DNA of 64,000 nt from Brevundimonas sp. SL130 (lineage in GTDB: Bacteria > Pseudomonadota > Alphaproteobacteria > Caulobacterales > Caulobacteraceae). Position 1 is the first letter of the stretch. Each line of letters begins with the position of its first letter. Below are positions 9,266 through 17,830 of this stretch, piece by piece. The translations under genes and the position numbers were made by a program. The notes under the pieces were generated by a model. It saw only the letters and a program-made list of their open reading frames with translations, did no database searches and had not been told where the DNA came from. The DNA lies in assembly GCF_026625805.1 (NCBI RefSeq), contig NZ_CP113064.1:3264657-3328656 (forward strand), written 5' to 3'.

Positions 9266-9281
9266 CCGCCTTATAAAGCGG
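9266..9281. promoter_or_regulatory. 16-bp near-palindrome upstream of the TonB receptor
   Basis: CCGCCTTATAAAGCGG is a palindrome with one mismatched pair around TTATAA. It lies 32 bases upstream of the receptor start and 24 bases downstream of the piuC stop. It could be an operator for an iron regulator or simply a small hairpin; sequence alone does not decide. Confidence 0.35.
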
Positions 9282-9304
9282 ACTGCGCCCCCCGGGTTAC
9301 AGCG

Positions 9305-9988
9305 TCACACCTCGGACCAGCGCCGCAGCAGGTTGTGATAGACGCCGGTCAGTTCGATCACCGCCTGATCCTTCGGCCCCTTCTCCAACCCCACCCGCTG
9401 GGTCGCGACGTCCAGGCGGAACAGCATCTCGCGGTCGCCGTCGTCGCGGATCAGGCTCTGCATCCACATGAAGGACGACACCCGCGCCCCGCGCGTCACC
9501 GGCATGACCTTATGAAGGCTCTTGGACGGATACAGCACCAGGTCTCCGGCCGGCAGCTTGACCGACTGGGGGCCATACATCTCCTCGATGATCAGCTCGC
9601 CGCCGTCGTAATCCTCGGGCTCGGACAGGAACAGGGTGGCCGACAGGTCGCTGCGGATACGGACGCCGCCGCCACGCTGCTGGCGGATGGCGTTGTCCAC
9701 GTGCAGCCCGAACTCGCCGCCGCCTTCGTAGCGATTGAACAGCGGCGGAAAGATCGTGTGCGGCAGGGCGGCGGCCACGAACATCGGATTGGCGTTCAGC
9801 GCCTGAACCACCAGAGACGAAACCTCTCGGGCCACGTCCGAGTCTTCCGGCAGTTGCTGGTTCCGCTTCGCCGTCGCCGACTGATGGCCCGAAGTCATAT
9901 TGCCGTCAGCCCAGGGACCGGCGTCCAGCCGCTCGCGCAAGGCCTTCACTTCGGCCTTGGAGAAGACTTCGGGAATCTGCAGCAGCAC
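9305..9988 (-). CDS. piuC: PKHD-type Fe(II)/2-oxoglutarate dioxygenase PiuC/YbiX
   Basis: The 227-residue protein matches PiuC in length. Iron ligands are the His and Asp of GLHVDNA near residue 97 and the distal His of [10 protein letters not shown] near 158; the 2-oxoglutarate-binding Arg is in [10 protein letters not shown]. The C-terminal [11 protein letters not shown] is typical. The start is GTG 9988 (MLLQIPEV, the usual family start). PiuC is almost always encoded beside a catecholate siderophore receptor, as here with the receptor ending at 10063. A strong terminator lies between the two, so piuC needs read-through or its own promoter. The physiological substrate of the family is unknown. 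Confidence 0.9.
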   Translation of the reverse strand: MLLQIPEVFSKAEVKALRERLDAGPWADGNMTSGHQSATAKRNQQLPEDSDVAREVSSLVVQALNANPMFVAAALPHTIFPPLFNRYEGGGEFGLHVDNAIRQQRGGGVRIRSDLSATLFLSEPEDYDGGELIIEEMYGPQSVKLPAGDLVLYPSKSLHKVMPVTRGARVSSFMWMQSLIRDDGDREMLFRLDVATQRVGLEKGPKDQAVIELTGVYHNLLRRWSEV

Positions 9989-10001
9989 GACAGGTCTCGC
10001 T

Positions 10002-10038
10002 CAAAAGAAAACGGCCCCGCCGGAGGGACGGGGCCGTT
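10002..10038 (-). terminator. Rho-independent terminator of the siderophore receptor gene
   Basis: A 10-bp perfect stem (AACGGCCCCG with CGGGGCCGTT, loop of 9) at 10010-10038 is followed, in the minus-strand direction, by a U-rich tract (complement of aaaagaaaa). It starts 25 bases past the stop of the receptor gene. Confidence 0.85.
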
Positions 10039-10062
10039 GAGGATAGGCCGGGGATCGGCCGT

Positions 10063-12402
10063 TTAGAAGCGCAGGTTCAGCGCCAGGATCGCCTGCCGCG
10101 CCGGGGCGACATCGGCGTGGTGAACCCCGTTGGTGCGGATGATATATTCCTCGTCCGTCAGGTTCTTCACGTTCAGCTGCAGGCTGGCGCGATCCGTCAG
10201 ATCGTAAGAGGCGAAGGCGTCCACGCGCGTCCATTCCGGCGCATAGATGCGGTTGGTCCCGCCGCCCGCGCCGCCCTGGTTCCCGCCGAAGGACTTGGAC
10301 GTGTAATAGACGCCGCCGCCCAGGGTCAGCTTGCGCGTGACGCGATAGGTGCTGAACAGGCTGGCGGTGTGTTCCGGCGTATTGGCCAGCGGATCGCCTT
10401 CGTTGACGCTGGTGTAGGCCCCCTCGACCAGTTCGGAGTCCATATAGGTATAGCCGCCGAAGACCGTCCAGGCGGGCGTGATGCTGCCCGACACGCCGAG
10501 CTCCAGCCCCTTCACCTCGACCTCGCCCGCCTGTTCGTAGTCCGTCGTGCCGGACACCAGGATGATGGCGTTCTTACGCGTGGTCTGGAACAGGGCGGCC
10601 GACAGAGCCAACCGGTCGCTGAAGACATTGGCCTTGGCGCCGATCTCGAAGCTTTCGCTGTCCTCCGGGTCAAGAACCTCGTTGGCTAGATCACCCGACC
10701 CGGTGCCACCGGACGCGTTCTGATCGCCGGACGAGATGGTCGGCGGCGTCGAGGAGGTGGACCAGGAGGCGTAGACGCTGCTGCTCGGCGTCGGCTTGAA
10801 CACCAGGCCGACCTGATAGTTGGTGAACTCCCAGGTGCGCTTGGGCACGATCGTATAGGTCGGAGTGCCCCATACGCCGGCGGTAGGTTGGGTCGGCGTG
10901 ACGGTCGCGTTGATCCCGTCCACCGCATACTGATCCCAGCGCACGCCCAGGTTCAGGATCAGCCGCTCGCTCAGGGTGATGCTGTCGTTGGCGTAGACGC
11001 CGATGGTCTCGGTGGTGTTCGAGCTGATCGGCCCGCGATTGATGACGCCCGTCCAGGCGTCGTCGGCGTTCGGATTATAGACCTGGGTGCAGTCGCCGGC
11101 GCCCAGGGCGCTCGATGCGGTCGGATAGGAACCGCTGACCGTGGTCAGGCCCGTCGGGCAGGTCGAGCCCGAAGTGGTGTAGGTCGAATAAGAGGCGTTG
11201 CGGTTCCGCTCGCGCGACAGTTCCACGCCCACGTCATAGCTGTGCTTGATCGATCCGGTGGCGAACTGACCATAGACGTCAGTCACATTGGCCAGGGTGG
11301 TGACCGGGTTCCAGCGGGTCTTGGTGCCCCGCTTCATCCAGTAGGTGCCGTCGGCCGCCCGCCCCACATAACCGCCGTCGCCGGGGTTGGTGACGATATA
11401 GTCGTTCAGGGTCTCGGAATAGCGGCTGACGTTGCGGATCGTGGCCACGTCGTTCAGGCGGTGCTCGGCCTTGAAGGTGAAGGTGTCCACCTCATTGGTC
11501 AGGAAGTCCCGACCCTTGACGCCGTAGAAGCTGTCGTAGGGCACGTCCAGAATGCCGCTGTCGGTCGTGCGCACCCCGATCTTGGTGAACAGCGGGATGC
11601 CGTAGTCGGGCATCTGGTCGCTGGTCAGGTGATAATAGCTGAACACCATCGACGACGGCGTGCCCAGGCCGGCGCCCAGGCTGATCGCCGCGCCCCACTT
11701 GTCATAATCGACGCTGTCGCGACCGGGCACATCGCCCTGCGCGCCCATCAGATTGACCCGCAGCGCCGCCGTCCCGCCCAGCGGCATGTTGGAGTCGATC
11801 GTGCCGCGCAGATAGGAGTCGGTGCCGACGCTGGCGCCGATGTTGGTGAACTCGGTCAGTTGGGGCGCCTTGGAGCCCATATTGATGCTGCCGCCGCCCG
11901 AACCGCGACCGGAATAGACCGCATCAGGCCCCTTGATGACTTCGACCTGCTCCAGGTTGAAGACTTCGCGTTGCTGGCCGCCCGTGTCGCGCAGGCCGTC
12001 GACGAAGATGTTGTTGCCCGACGACTGACCCCGGATGAAGGGCCGGTCCGCCAACGGCTGCCCGCCTTCGCCCGCGCCGAAGGTGATGCCGGGCGAGTTC
12101 ATCAGCACGTCTTGCAGCGACGACGCGGCCGTCTGCTCGATGATCTGCTGCGGAATGATGGTCACCGCCCGGGGCGTGTCCAGCAGGGGCGCCACGAACT
12201 CGGGGCTTTGCGGCTCCCGCTTCTTCAGTTGGCCATTGACGTTGATCGTGCCGAGATTGGTCGGTTGTTGCTGCTCAGCGGTGAAGACTACGCCGTCTTC
12301 GGCTGGAACCTCGGCGGCAAAGGCCGGCGCGACGACCAGCATGCCTGCGGCGCTGGAGGCGAACAGAAGCGAACGGAGCGCGACGGCGCGGGACTCGGAC
12401 AT
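10063..12402 (-). CDS. TonB-dependent siderophore receptor (Fiu-like)
   Basis: The 779-residue receptor has a signal peptide (MSESRAVALRSLLFASSAAG, cleavage after AFA). Its plug domain shows VTIIPQQIIEQ, the siderophore-receptor hallmark RPFIRGQ, and FVDGLRDTGGQQREVFNLEQ followed by VIKGPDAVYSGRGSGGG. The barrel ends LALNLRF. ATG at 12402 is chosen because it directly precedes the signal peptide and has AAGG upstream; a frame from 12444 adds 14 basic residues. The pairing with piuC matches the fiu-ybiX arrangement of enterobacteria, suggesting a catecholate ligand. Two 15-bp palindromes upstream may mediate iron control. Confidence 0.9.
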   Translation of the reverse strand: MSESRAVALRSLLFASSAAGMLVVAPAFAAEVPAEDGVVFTAEQQQPTNLGTINVNGQLKKREPQSPEFVAPLLDTPRAVTIIPQQIIEQTAASSLQDVLMNSPGITFGAGEGGQPLADRPFIRGQSSGNNIFVDGLRDTGGQQREVFNLEQVEVIKGPDAVYSGRGSGGGSINMGSKAPQLTEFTNIGASVGTDSYLRGTIDSNMPLGGTAALRVNLMGAQGDVPGRDSVDYDKWGAAISLGAGLGTPSSMVFSYYHLTSDQMPDYGIPLFTKIGVRTTDSGILDVPYDSFYGVKGRDFLTNEVDTFTFKAEHRLNDVATIRNVSRYSETLNDYIVTNPGDGGYVGRAADGTYWMKRGTKTRWNPVTTLANVTDVYGQFATGSIKHSYDVGVELSRERNRNASYSTYTTSGSTCPTGLTTVSGSYPTASSALGAGDCTQVYNPNADDAWTGVINRGPISSNTTETIGVYANDSITLSERLILNLGVRWDQYAVDGINATVTPTQPTAGVWGTPTYTIVPKRTWEFTNYQVGLVFKPTPSSSVYASWSTSSTPPTISSGDQNASGGTGSGDLANEVLDPEDSESFEIGAKANVFSDRLALSAALFQTTRKNAIILVSGTTDYEQAGEVEVKGLELGVSGSITPAWTVFGGYTYMDSELVEGAYTSVNEGDPLANTPEHTASLFSTYRVTRKLTLGGGVYYTSKSFGGNQGGAGGGTNRIYAPEWTRVDAFASYDLTDRASLQLNVKNLTDEEYIIRTNGVHHADVAPARQAILALNLRF

Positions 12403-12428
12403 ATTGAAGCGACCTTTTGGCCTGATTT

Positions 12429-12443
12429 TGCGATGCGGTCGCA
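12429..12443. promoter_or_regulatory. Palindromic operator-like site 1 upstream of siderophore receptor
   Basis: TGCGATGCGGTCGCA has outer arms TGCGA/TCGCA. It shares these arms and the flanking T/A with the second site 48 bases upstream. The 7-1-7 layout resembles alphaproteobacterial Fur boxes. Confidence 0.45.
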
Positions 12444-12476
12444 ATAGACAGCTTCACGCCTTCGCACAAGCACAAT

Positions 12477-12491
12477 TGCGACTTAGTCGCA
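12477..12491. promoter_or_regulatory. Palindromic operator-like site 2 upstream of siderophore receptor
   Basis: TGCGACTTAGTCGCA is a perfect 7-1-7 inverted repeat (arms TGCGACT and AGTCGCA) about 75 bases upstream of the receptor start. The form fits a Fur-type repressor site. Assignment to Fur is inferred from the gene it precedes. Confidence 0.5.
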
Positions 12492-12507
12492 CTTGGGTCG
12501 CCACAGT

Positions 12508-13290
12508 TCAGATAACCGCCGTTATTGTCGCCGTCTTTGCGGGCTTCAGGTCCAGCCAGGTCGGATCCGGCATGGCCTTGTGCGCGGCGGCCAGGGCCTC
12601 GGACCAGCGCCGGCCCAGGTCGCGGAAATAGGGATCGTCCGCCTCCAGCCGCCGCTCCATCCCCGTCAGGCCGTCGCGCGGCATCACGATCAGGTCCAGC
12701 GGCGGCCCCACCGCGATATTGGACCGGATCGTCGAGTCGAACGAGATCAGCCCCAGTTTCACCGCCTCGGACAGGGGCGTGTTGTCATGAAGGGCGCGGT
12801 CCAGGATCGGCTTGCCGTATTTCAGCTCCCCGATCTGCAGATAGGGGGTGTCGGCCCCGCACTCGATGAAATTCCCCTGACCATAGATCAGGTACAGACC
12901 CATCTTGCCGCCGCCGATCTGGCCGCCCAGCAGCATGGAGGCGCTGACGTTCAGGGCGTCGGCCGTCGGCGTCGGAGGCGTATTGATCGTGGCCCGCACC
13001 ATGGCCATGGCATGGCCCAGGATCTGGGCGGCGCGGAACAGGCTGGGCACGGTCTCCAGCGTCTCCGGCCCAGTCGAGTCCGGCAGCTTGACCCCCTCGG
13101 CCACCATGGCCAGGGCCGTCTGGGTCACCGACAGGTTCCCCGCCGTCGCCACGGACAGGATCCGTTCGCCCGGCGTCCTGAACACGTGCAGTTTGCGATA
13201 GGACGAGATGTTGTCCACGCCCGCATTGGTGCGCGTGTCGGCGATCATCGCCAACCCGTCGTTCACCAGCATGCCTACGCAATAGGTCAC
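12508..13290 (-). CDS. Anbu-type proteasome-related protease
   Basis: Anbu (ancestral beta subunit, also called bacterial proteasome homologue) is an Ntn hydrolase forming large open ring or helical assemblies. After Met removal the nucleophile is Thr1 of MTYCVGM, with Asp17 in MIADTRTNAG and Lys32 in SYRKLHVF at the expected proteasome positions. The 260-residue length fits Anbu, longer than HslV. It is the last gene of a minus-strand set with an ATP-grasp protein, an alpha-E protein and a transglutaminase-like protein, the conserved Anbu operon. A 64-base gap separates it from the transglutaminase-like gene. The substrate is unknown in the family. Confidence 0.88.
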   Translation of the reverse strand: MTYCVGMLVNDGLAMIADTRTNAGVDNISSYRKLHVFRTPGERILSVATAGNLSVTQTALAMVAEGVKLPDSTGPETLETVPSLFRAAQILGHAMAMVRATINTPPTPTADALNVSASMLLGGQIGGGKMGLYLIYGQGNFIECGADTPYLQIGELKYGKPILDRALHDNTPLSEAVKLGLISFDSTIRSNIAVGPPLDLIVMPRDGLTGMERRLEADDPYFRDLGRRWSEALAAAHKAMPDPTWLDLKPAKTATITAVI

Positions 13291-13354
13291 TTGCCTCTAT
13301 CCGCTCCCCGGTCTGCGAATCGTTCGACGCTAACAGATTCTCGCGTCATGGCGA

Positions 13355-14194
13355 TCAGGACCATCCCCGGCTCTGATGTTGTTGCTGGCTCTGTTGCACC
13401 GGCCGCACATGAAGCGCGACCGTCAGACTGCCCACCCCGCCGCCGTAGCTGGTGCCCCGGATGGGCGTCGCGCCCAGCGCATCCAGCCCCGTGGCGATCC
13501 GCACATAGTTTTCCGTCGGACAGATGCCGTTGGCCGCGTCGAACCCGACCCAGCCCAGCCCCTCGATCCAGGCCTCGGCCCAGGCATGGGCGGCGTCCTG
13601 GTCGTGCTGGCCGTCCGACCGGTTCAGGTGGCCCGAGACATAGCGAGCCGGCACGCCCAGGGTCCGAGCGCTGGCGATGAAGATCTGGGCGTGGTCCTGG
13701 CAGACGCCGCGCCCGATGGCGAAGGCCTCGGCCGCCGTATGGGTGGCGGACGTCGCCCCGACCTCGAAGGCCACGCCGCCGTGGATCGCCCCCATCAGGC
13801 GGTGCATCCGCTCCAGCGGCGCGCCCTCGCCGATCCCGCGCGCAAACTCGACCAGGGCCGCGTCCGCCTGGGTCAGGCGGGTGTCGCGCAGATAGACGCC
13901 CGGCTGCAGCCGCTCGTTCTGGCCCCGGATCACCCCGCCGGTGTCCACGGTCGAGACCTCGCCCGTCACCCGTATGGTCAGGGCGTCGGTCGGCCGCTCG
14001 GTATAGAGGCTGTGAACAATATTGCCGAAGGCGTCCTCGCTGCGCCGCAGCCGGGCGTCAACGTCGGTCTCGACACGCCATTCGCGCACCTGCTGGCTTT
14101 CGCACGACTTGGGCGTCAGCCGCAGCATCTGCACGATGAACCGCGCCGGCCGGGCGTAGGCGTAGCGGGTGGAGTGATCGATCCGTATCCGCAT
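13355..14194 (-). CDS. Transglutaminase-like cysteine protease of the Anbu operon
   Basis: This 279-residue protein has the N-terminal beta domain of bacterial transglutaminase-like proteins (HSTRYAYARPARFIVQMLRL at the start). Its core carries the catalytic triad: Cys in GRGVCQDHAQ near residue 175, His in DAAHAWAEAW near 210 and Asp in VGFDAANG near 225. The extreme C-terminus is Gln and His rich (QQSQQQHQ). The gene starts two bases after the alpha-E stop. The family probably hydrolyses or transfers amide bonds, matching an operon that makes and breaks a peptide or isopeptide. Confidence 0.88.
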   Translation of the reverse strand: MRIRIDHSTRYAYARPARFIVQMLRLTPKSCESQQVREWRVETDVDARLRRSEDAFGNIVHSLYTERPTDALTIRVTGEVSTVDTGGVIRGQNERLQPGVYLRDTRLTQADAALVEFARGIGEGAPLERMHRLMGAIHGGVAFEVGATSATHTAAEAFAIGRGVCQDHAQIFIASARTLGVPARYVSGHLNRSDGQHDQDAAHAWAEAWIEGLGWVGFDAANGICPTENYVRIATGLDALGATPIRGTSYGGGVGSLTVALHVRPVQQSQQQHQSRGWS

Positions 14195-14196
14195 GG

Positions 14197-15135
14197 TCAG
14201 ACCAGATACTGTTCGTGGACGGCGGCGGCCAGGGCGTTGTTCTCGTTCAGGAAGCCCTGGATATATTCGTGCAGACCGGACTGGAAGATATCCTCGATCC
14301 GGGCCTCGTTGAACTGGGTCAAACGGTTGGAGGCCAGCCGCTGGGCCGGGCCGCGTCGGCCGTAATCAGCGGCCAGCTTTTCCAGATAGCTGACGATCAT
14401 CCCCTGACAGCTGGCCAGCGACCGCGGCATCTGCCGGTTCAGCACCAGCAGGTCCGCCACCAGCCAGGGCCGCACGCTCTCCCGGTAAACCCAGCGATAG
14501 GCGGTCAGGGCCGAAACCTCGCGCAACAGGGTGGTCCACTGGAAATAGTCCAGCTGCCCCCCCACCCGCTCGCCGGGCGGCAGCAGCAAGTGATATTTCA
14601 CGTCCAGCAGGCGGGCGGTGTTGTCGGCCCGTTCGATCGCCATGCCCAGCCGCAGGAACCAGTAGGCGTCATTGCGCAACATGGTCCGCGACGAGGCCCC
14701 CTCGACCGCCAGCGAGGTCGACTTCACGAAGTCGAGGAAGTTGGTGAAATCATCCCGCTTGGTCGGCTCGCCCAGTTCGTTCAGCCCGTTCCAGGCGCCG
14801 TTGATCGCCTCCCACAGCTCGATGGTCAGGGCCGTCCGCACCGAACGGGCGTTGGTCCGCGCCCGGGTGATACAGGCCTTGATCGAGGTCGTATTGTCGG
14901 CCCCGAACGCCAGGTATTCACGGACGGACTTCTCGGACACCGTGCGGCCGGTCGCGTCGAACGCCGACTTGACGCCCGAAGATGAAATGGCCCCCGCCCA
15001 GGCGGTGACCGTGGCCTGATCCTTGGCCGGCAGGGCCGCCAGGCGGATCGCCGCCTCCAGGATGCGCGCGAGAAAATCGGCCCGCTCCATATAGCGGCCG
15101 GTCCAGTACAGGCTGTCTGCGGTGCGTGAGAGCAT
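14197..15135 (-). CDS. Alpha-E domain protein
   Basis: The 312-residue helical protein opens with MLSRTADSLYWTGRYMERAD and carries IERADNTARLLDVKYHLLL near residue 175, the two diagnostic Glu/Arg segments of the alpha-E family. Members are fused to or encoded beside circularly permuted ATP-grasp enzymes and are proposed to help form amide bonds. Its ATG overlaps the stop of the ATP-grasp gene (TGATG), indicating translational coupling. No catalytic chemistry has been shown for the domain alone. Confidence 0.87.
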   Translation of the reverse strand: MLSRTADSLYWTGRYMERADFLARILEAAIRLAALPAKDQATVTAWAGAISSSGVKSAFDATGRTVSEKSVREYLAFGADNTTSIKACITRARTNARSVRTALTIELWEAINGAWNGLNELGEPTKRDDFTNFLDFVKSTSLAVEGASSRTMLRNDAYWFLRLGMAIERADNTARLLDVKYHLLLPPGERVGGQLDYFQWTTLLREVSALTAYRWVYRESVRPWLVADLLVLNRQMPRSLASCQGMIVSYLEKLAADYGRRGPAQRLASNRLTQFNEARIEDIFQSGLHEYIQGFLNENNALAAAVHEQYLV

Positions 15136-16556
15136 CAGTTGTCCAACACCCAGGTGTCCTTGGTTCCGCCGCCCTGGCTGGAGTTGACCACCAGCGACCC
15201 CTCCTTCAACGCCACTCGCGTCAGGCCGCCAGGCGCGACCCGCACCCCCGCCGGACTGGATAGGACGAACGGCCGCAGATCGACGTGCCGCGGCGACAGA
15301 TCTCCCCCGTTCAGGGTCGGCGCCGTCGACAGGCTCAGCGTCGGCTGGGCGATGAAGTCGTTGGGATCAGCGATCAGCTTGGCCCGGAACGCCTCGATCT
15401 CGGCCTTGGTCGAGGTCGGCCCCACCAGCATGCCGTAACCGCCCGATCCGCCGACCTCCTTGACGACCAGCTCGTCCAGCTTGCCCAGCACCTCCTTCAG
15501 CGCGTCCGGCTCGCGGCAGCGCCAGGTCGGCACATTCTTCAGGATGGCGTCCTCGCCGGTGAAGAAGCGGATGATCTCGGGCATATAGGTATAGACGGCC
15601 TTGTCGTCGGCCACCCCTGTCCCGACCGCATTGGCCAGGGTCACACGGCCCGCGAAATAGGCCGACATCAGCCCCGGCACCCCGACCGCCGAGTTCGGCA
15701 TGAAGGTCAGGGGATCGATGAAGTCGTCGTCGATGCGGCGATAGATGACATCGACCCGCTTGGGCCCCTCGGTCGTGCGCATATAGACGGTGTCGTCATT
15801 GACGAAGAGATCCCCGCCTTCGACCAGCTCGACCCCCAGCTTGTCGGCCAGGAAGCTGTGTTCGTAATAGGCCGAGTTGAACGGCCCCGGCGTCAGCACG
15901 ACGATGGTCGGATCCTCGCCCGCCCCCGACGGCGCCGAGGCCTGGAGCGAACGCAGCAGCATGTCGGTATAGATCTCGACCGGCCGCACCGCATGTTCGG
16001 CGAACAGGTCGGGGAACAGCCGCATCATCATCTCGCGGTTCTCCAGCATATAGGAGACCCCCGACGGCGTGCGGACATTGTCCTCCAGCACATAGAAGCC
16101 GTCCTCGCCCGTGCGGACCAGATCGACCCCGGCGATATGGCACCAGACGTCGCCCGGCGGCCGGCGGCCCTGCATCTCGGGCCGATAGTGGGGATTGGTC
16201 AGGATCAGGTCAGCGGGCACGATCCCGGCGCGGATACAGTCCTGCGGCCCGTAGATGTCCTTTAGGAAGGCGTTGATGGCGGTGACCCGCTGCTTCAACC
16301 CCTTCTCCAGCCCGCTCCATTCGTCGGCGCCGATGATACGCGGCACCACGTCGAACGGGATCAGCCGTTCGTTGGACTCCTCGTCGCCATAGACGGCGAA
16401 GGTCACGCCCATCCGGCGGAAGAACAGCTCCGCCTGGCGCGAGCGCGCCTGCAACAGATCCGGCGGGGCGTTTTCCAGCCAGGCCGCCAGGGTCTTGTAG
16501 CTGTCGCGGATCGTCCCCGATCCGCCGCCGTTCATTTCGTCGAAAGCTCTCGTCAT
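15135..16556 (-). CDS. Circularly permuted type 2 ATP-grasp protein
   Basis: ATG at 16556 gives a 473-residue protein; a longer frame from 16670 would cross the REP hairpin and is rejected. Typical features are PFDVVPRIIG near residue 68, FYVLEDNVRTPSGVSYMLENRE near 150 (nucleotide and metal binding) and VVKEVGGSGGYGMLVG near 365 (glycine-rich phosphate-binding part of the permuted fold). It ends WVLDN. ATP-grasp enzymes ligate a carboxylate to an amine. Here the enzyme heads the Anbu operon and could tag or build the peptide that the downstream proteases process. The IS110 element lies about 110 bases upstream, so it may separate the operon from distal control sequences. Confidence 0.88.
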   Translation of the reverse strand: MTRAFDEMNGGGSGTIRDSYKTLAAWLENAPPDLLQARSRQAELFFRRMGVTFAVYGDEESNERLIPFDVVPRIIGADEWSGLEKGLKQRVTAINAFLKDIYGPQDCIRAGIVPADLILTNPHYRPEMQGRRPPGDVWCHIAGVDLVRTGEDGFYVLEDNVRTPSGVSYMLENREMMMRLFPDLFAEHAVRPVEIYTDMLLRSLQASAPSGAGEDPTIVVLTPGPFNSAYYEHSFLADKLGVELVEGGDLFVNDDTVYMRTTEGPKRVDVIYRRIDDDFIDPLTFMPNSAVGVPGLMSAYFAGRVTLANAVGTGVADDKAVYTYMPEIIRFFTGEDAILKNVPTWRCREPDALKEVLGKLDELVVKEVGGSGGYGMLVGPTSTKAEIEAFRAKLIADPNDFIAQPTLSLSTAPTLNGGDLSPRHVDLRPFVLSSPAGVRVAPGGLTRVALKEGSLVVNSSQGGGTKDTWVLDN

Positions 16557-16606
16557 TCGCCCCCGCCGCGTTGAGATCGCAGCTTGGTCTATCCCCAACG
16601 AAAAGC

Positions 16607-16622
16607 GCAACAGTTTTGTTGC
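16607..16622. promoter_or_regulatory. Inverted repeat in the Anbu operon leader
   Basis: GCAACA and TGTTGC, separated by four bases, form a short inverted repeat about 50 bases upstream of the ATP-grasp start. It is well placed for an operator, but no regulator can be named. Confidence 0.3.
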
Positions 16623-16639
16623 ACTGCGGCGACGCTCAC

Positions 16640-16667
16640 CTCCCCGTTCGCGAAGGCGAACGGGGAG
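16640..16667. repeat. REP-like hairpin, left part of the palindrome split by IS110
   Basis: A 12-bp perfect stem (CTCCCCGTTCGC with GCGAACGGGGAG) has a 4-base loop. Joined directly to base 17868 it would read GGGGAGGACAGG, which matches the intact mirror half of the same element near 17960-17980. This half was therefore detached by the insertion. Confidence 0.75.
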
Positions 16668-16675
16668 CAACCATG

Positions 16676-17632
16676 TCAGTTGAGCACGGGCGTCCAGGGC
16701 TGATCACGCTTGAGGACGAGGTTTGCGGCTTCGATCAGCTTTCGCATGACGGCGACGAGGGCGACCTTCGGGGGTTTGCCGTTGTCGATCAGGCGCTGGG
16801 CGAAGGCCTTGAGCGCGGGGTCGCATCGGCGGGCGGCCATGGCGGCGATGTAGAGCAGGCGTCGGGGCCTGCATCGTCCCCCGGCGATGAACCTCTGGCC
16901 CTTGTGGGCGCCAGAGTCTCGGTCGAACGGGGCCACGCCGATCAGGGCGGCGGCCTGGCCCCGGCCCATGGCGCCCAGTTCGGGCATGCGCACGACCAGG
17001 CCGAGAGCGACGATGGGACCGACGCCCGGCAGGGAGCGCACCAGGTCGAAGCGCCGCGCCAGGTCGGGCCAGGCGCGCAGGCGCGCCAGCAGATCCGCCG
17101 CCAGCCGGGCCTTGCGCGCCTTGAGCTGGGCCAGTTGGGCGCGGGCCTCCTCCAGCAGGTCGGGCAGGCGGACATGCTCCATCTGGGTCTTGAGCAACCT
17201 CACCAGGTCGGCGGCCTGTTCATAAGCGGTCAGCCGCTCGGCCAGCTCCCTCAAGCGGGGATCGGCGGCGGCCTTGACCGTATCGACCTGGGCCGTGGCC
17301 AGGGCGATCAGCCGCGCGTCGATCCGGTCGTTCTTGGCCCGCAGCCGCTTGATCCGGGCGAACAGCCGCACCTCCAGCGGCTGATGGACCACCACCTCCA
17401 GCCCCGCCGCCGCAAGCGCCTCGACCACGCCGCGCTCGTAACCGCCCGTCGCCTCCAGCCCGACCCGGCCGACGCCGCGCGCCGACAGCCAGGCCAGAAG
17501 CTCGGCGTGCCCCTGGGCCGTGTTGGCGACCTGCAGCGTCGCCGCCGGCTCCGCCCCGTGAAGCGCGACATCCAGCCGGGGCTTGGACACATCGACCCCG
17601 GCGATCCGTGTGTTAGACTTGGCCTCGTTCAT
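16676..17632 (-). CDS. IS110-family transposase (DEDD recombinase)
   Basis: ATG at 17632 gives 318 residues, normal for IS110. The N-terminal RuvC-like domain has GVDVSKPRLDVA near residue 11 (first Asp), GLEATGGYE near 58 (Glu) and KNDRIDARLIA near 97 (Asp pair). A coiled-coil linker follows (residues 125-185). The C-terminal Tnp domain has LPGVGPIVALGLV near 200 and IGVAPFDRDSGAHKGQR near 230, containing the catalytic Ser region. Both domains are intact with no frameshift, so the element is probably active. A longer frame from 17761 would read through the putative bridge RNA and is rejected. Confidence 0.92.
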   Translation of the reverse strand: MNEAKSNTRIAGVDVSKPRLDVALHGAEPAATLQVANTAQGHAELLAWLSARGVGRVGLEATGGYERGVVEALAAAGLEVVVHQPLEVRLFARIKRLRAKNDRIDARLIALATAQVDTVKAAADPRLRELAERLTAYEQAADLVRLLKTQMEHVRLPDLLEEARAQLAQLKARKARLAADLLARLRAWPDLARRFDLVRSLPGVGPIVALGLVVRMPELGAMGRGQAAALIGVAPFDRDSGAHKGQRFIAGGRCRPRRLLYIAAMAARRCDPALKAFAQRLIDNGKPPKVALVAVMRKLIEAANLVLKRDQPWTPVLN

Positions 17633-17649
17633 CGATCCCTTCCCCCGGT

Positions 17650-17830
17650 CCGAGCTTCGCTCGGCCAGAGGACAGGCTCTTGTGGCTTCGGACCCAATCG
17701 TCCCTGCAACCATCCGGATCAGTGAACAGCCGACGGCGACCCAGCTCCCCGACGGCCCCAAAGGCCAAGGACACGGGCGGTCCCTCCATCGGTGGCTCGC
17801 CTGATGCGGTGAACATCAGGCGAGCATCCC
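17650..17830 (-). ncRNA. Putative IS110 bridge RNA
   Basis: The non-coding end upstream of the transposase has hairpins at 17795-17825 (12-bp perfect stem, 7-base loop) and 17650-17664 (CCGAGC/GCTCGG). In transposase-strand order it holds TGTCCT (17773-17768), equal to the target left of and including the CT core. Next is CGGGGAG (17751-17745), complementary to CTCCCCG on the target right. Then comes ATGGTTGC (17713-17706), equal to the element's own right end plus the core C, and ACAAG (17683-17679), complementary to CTTGT at its other end. This is the order of target guides then donor guides known from IS621. Transcript ends are estimates. Confidence 0.6.

Noticed and set aside
13355-16556. 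Non-ribosomal peptide or lasso peptide cluster
   Set aside because: ATP-grasp plus transglutaminase-like genes could suggest a peptide product, but no precursor peptide gene is visible and the set matches the known Anbu operon.
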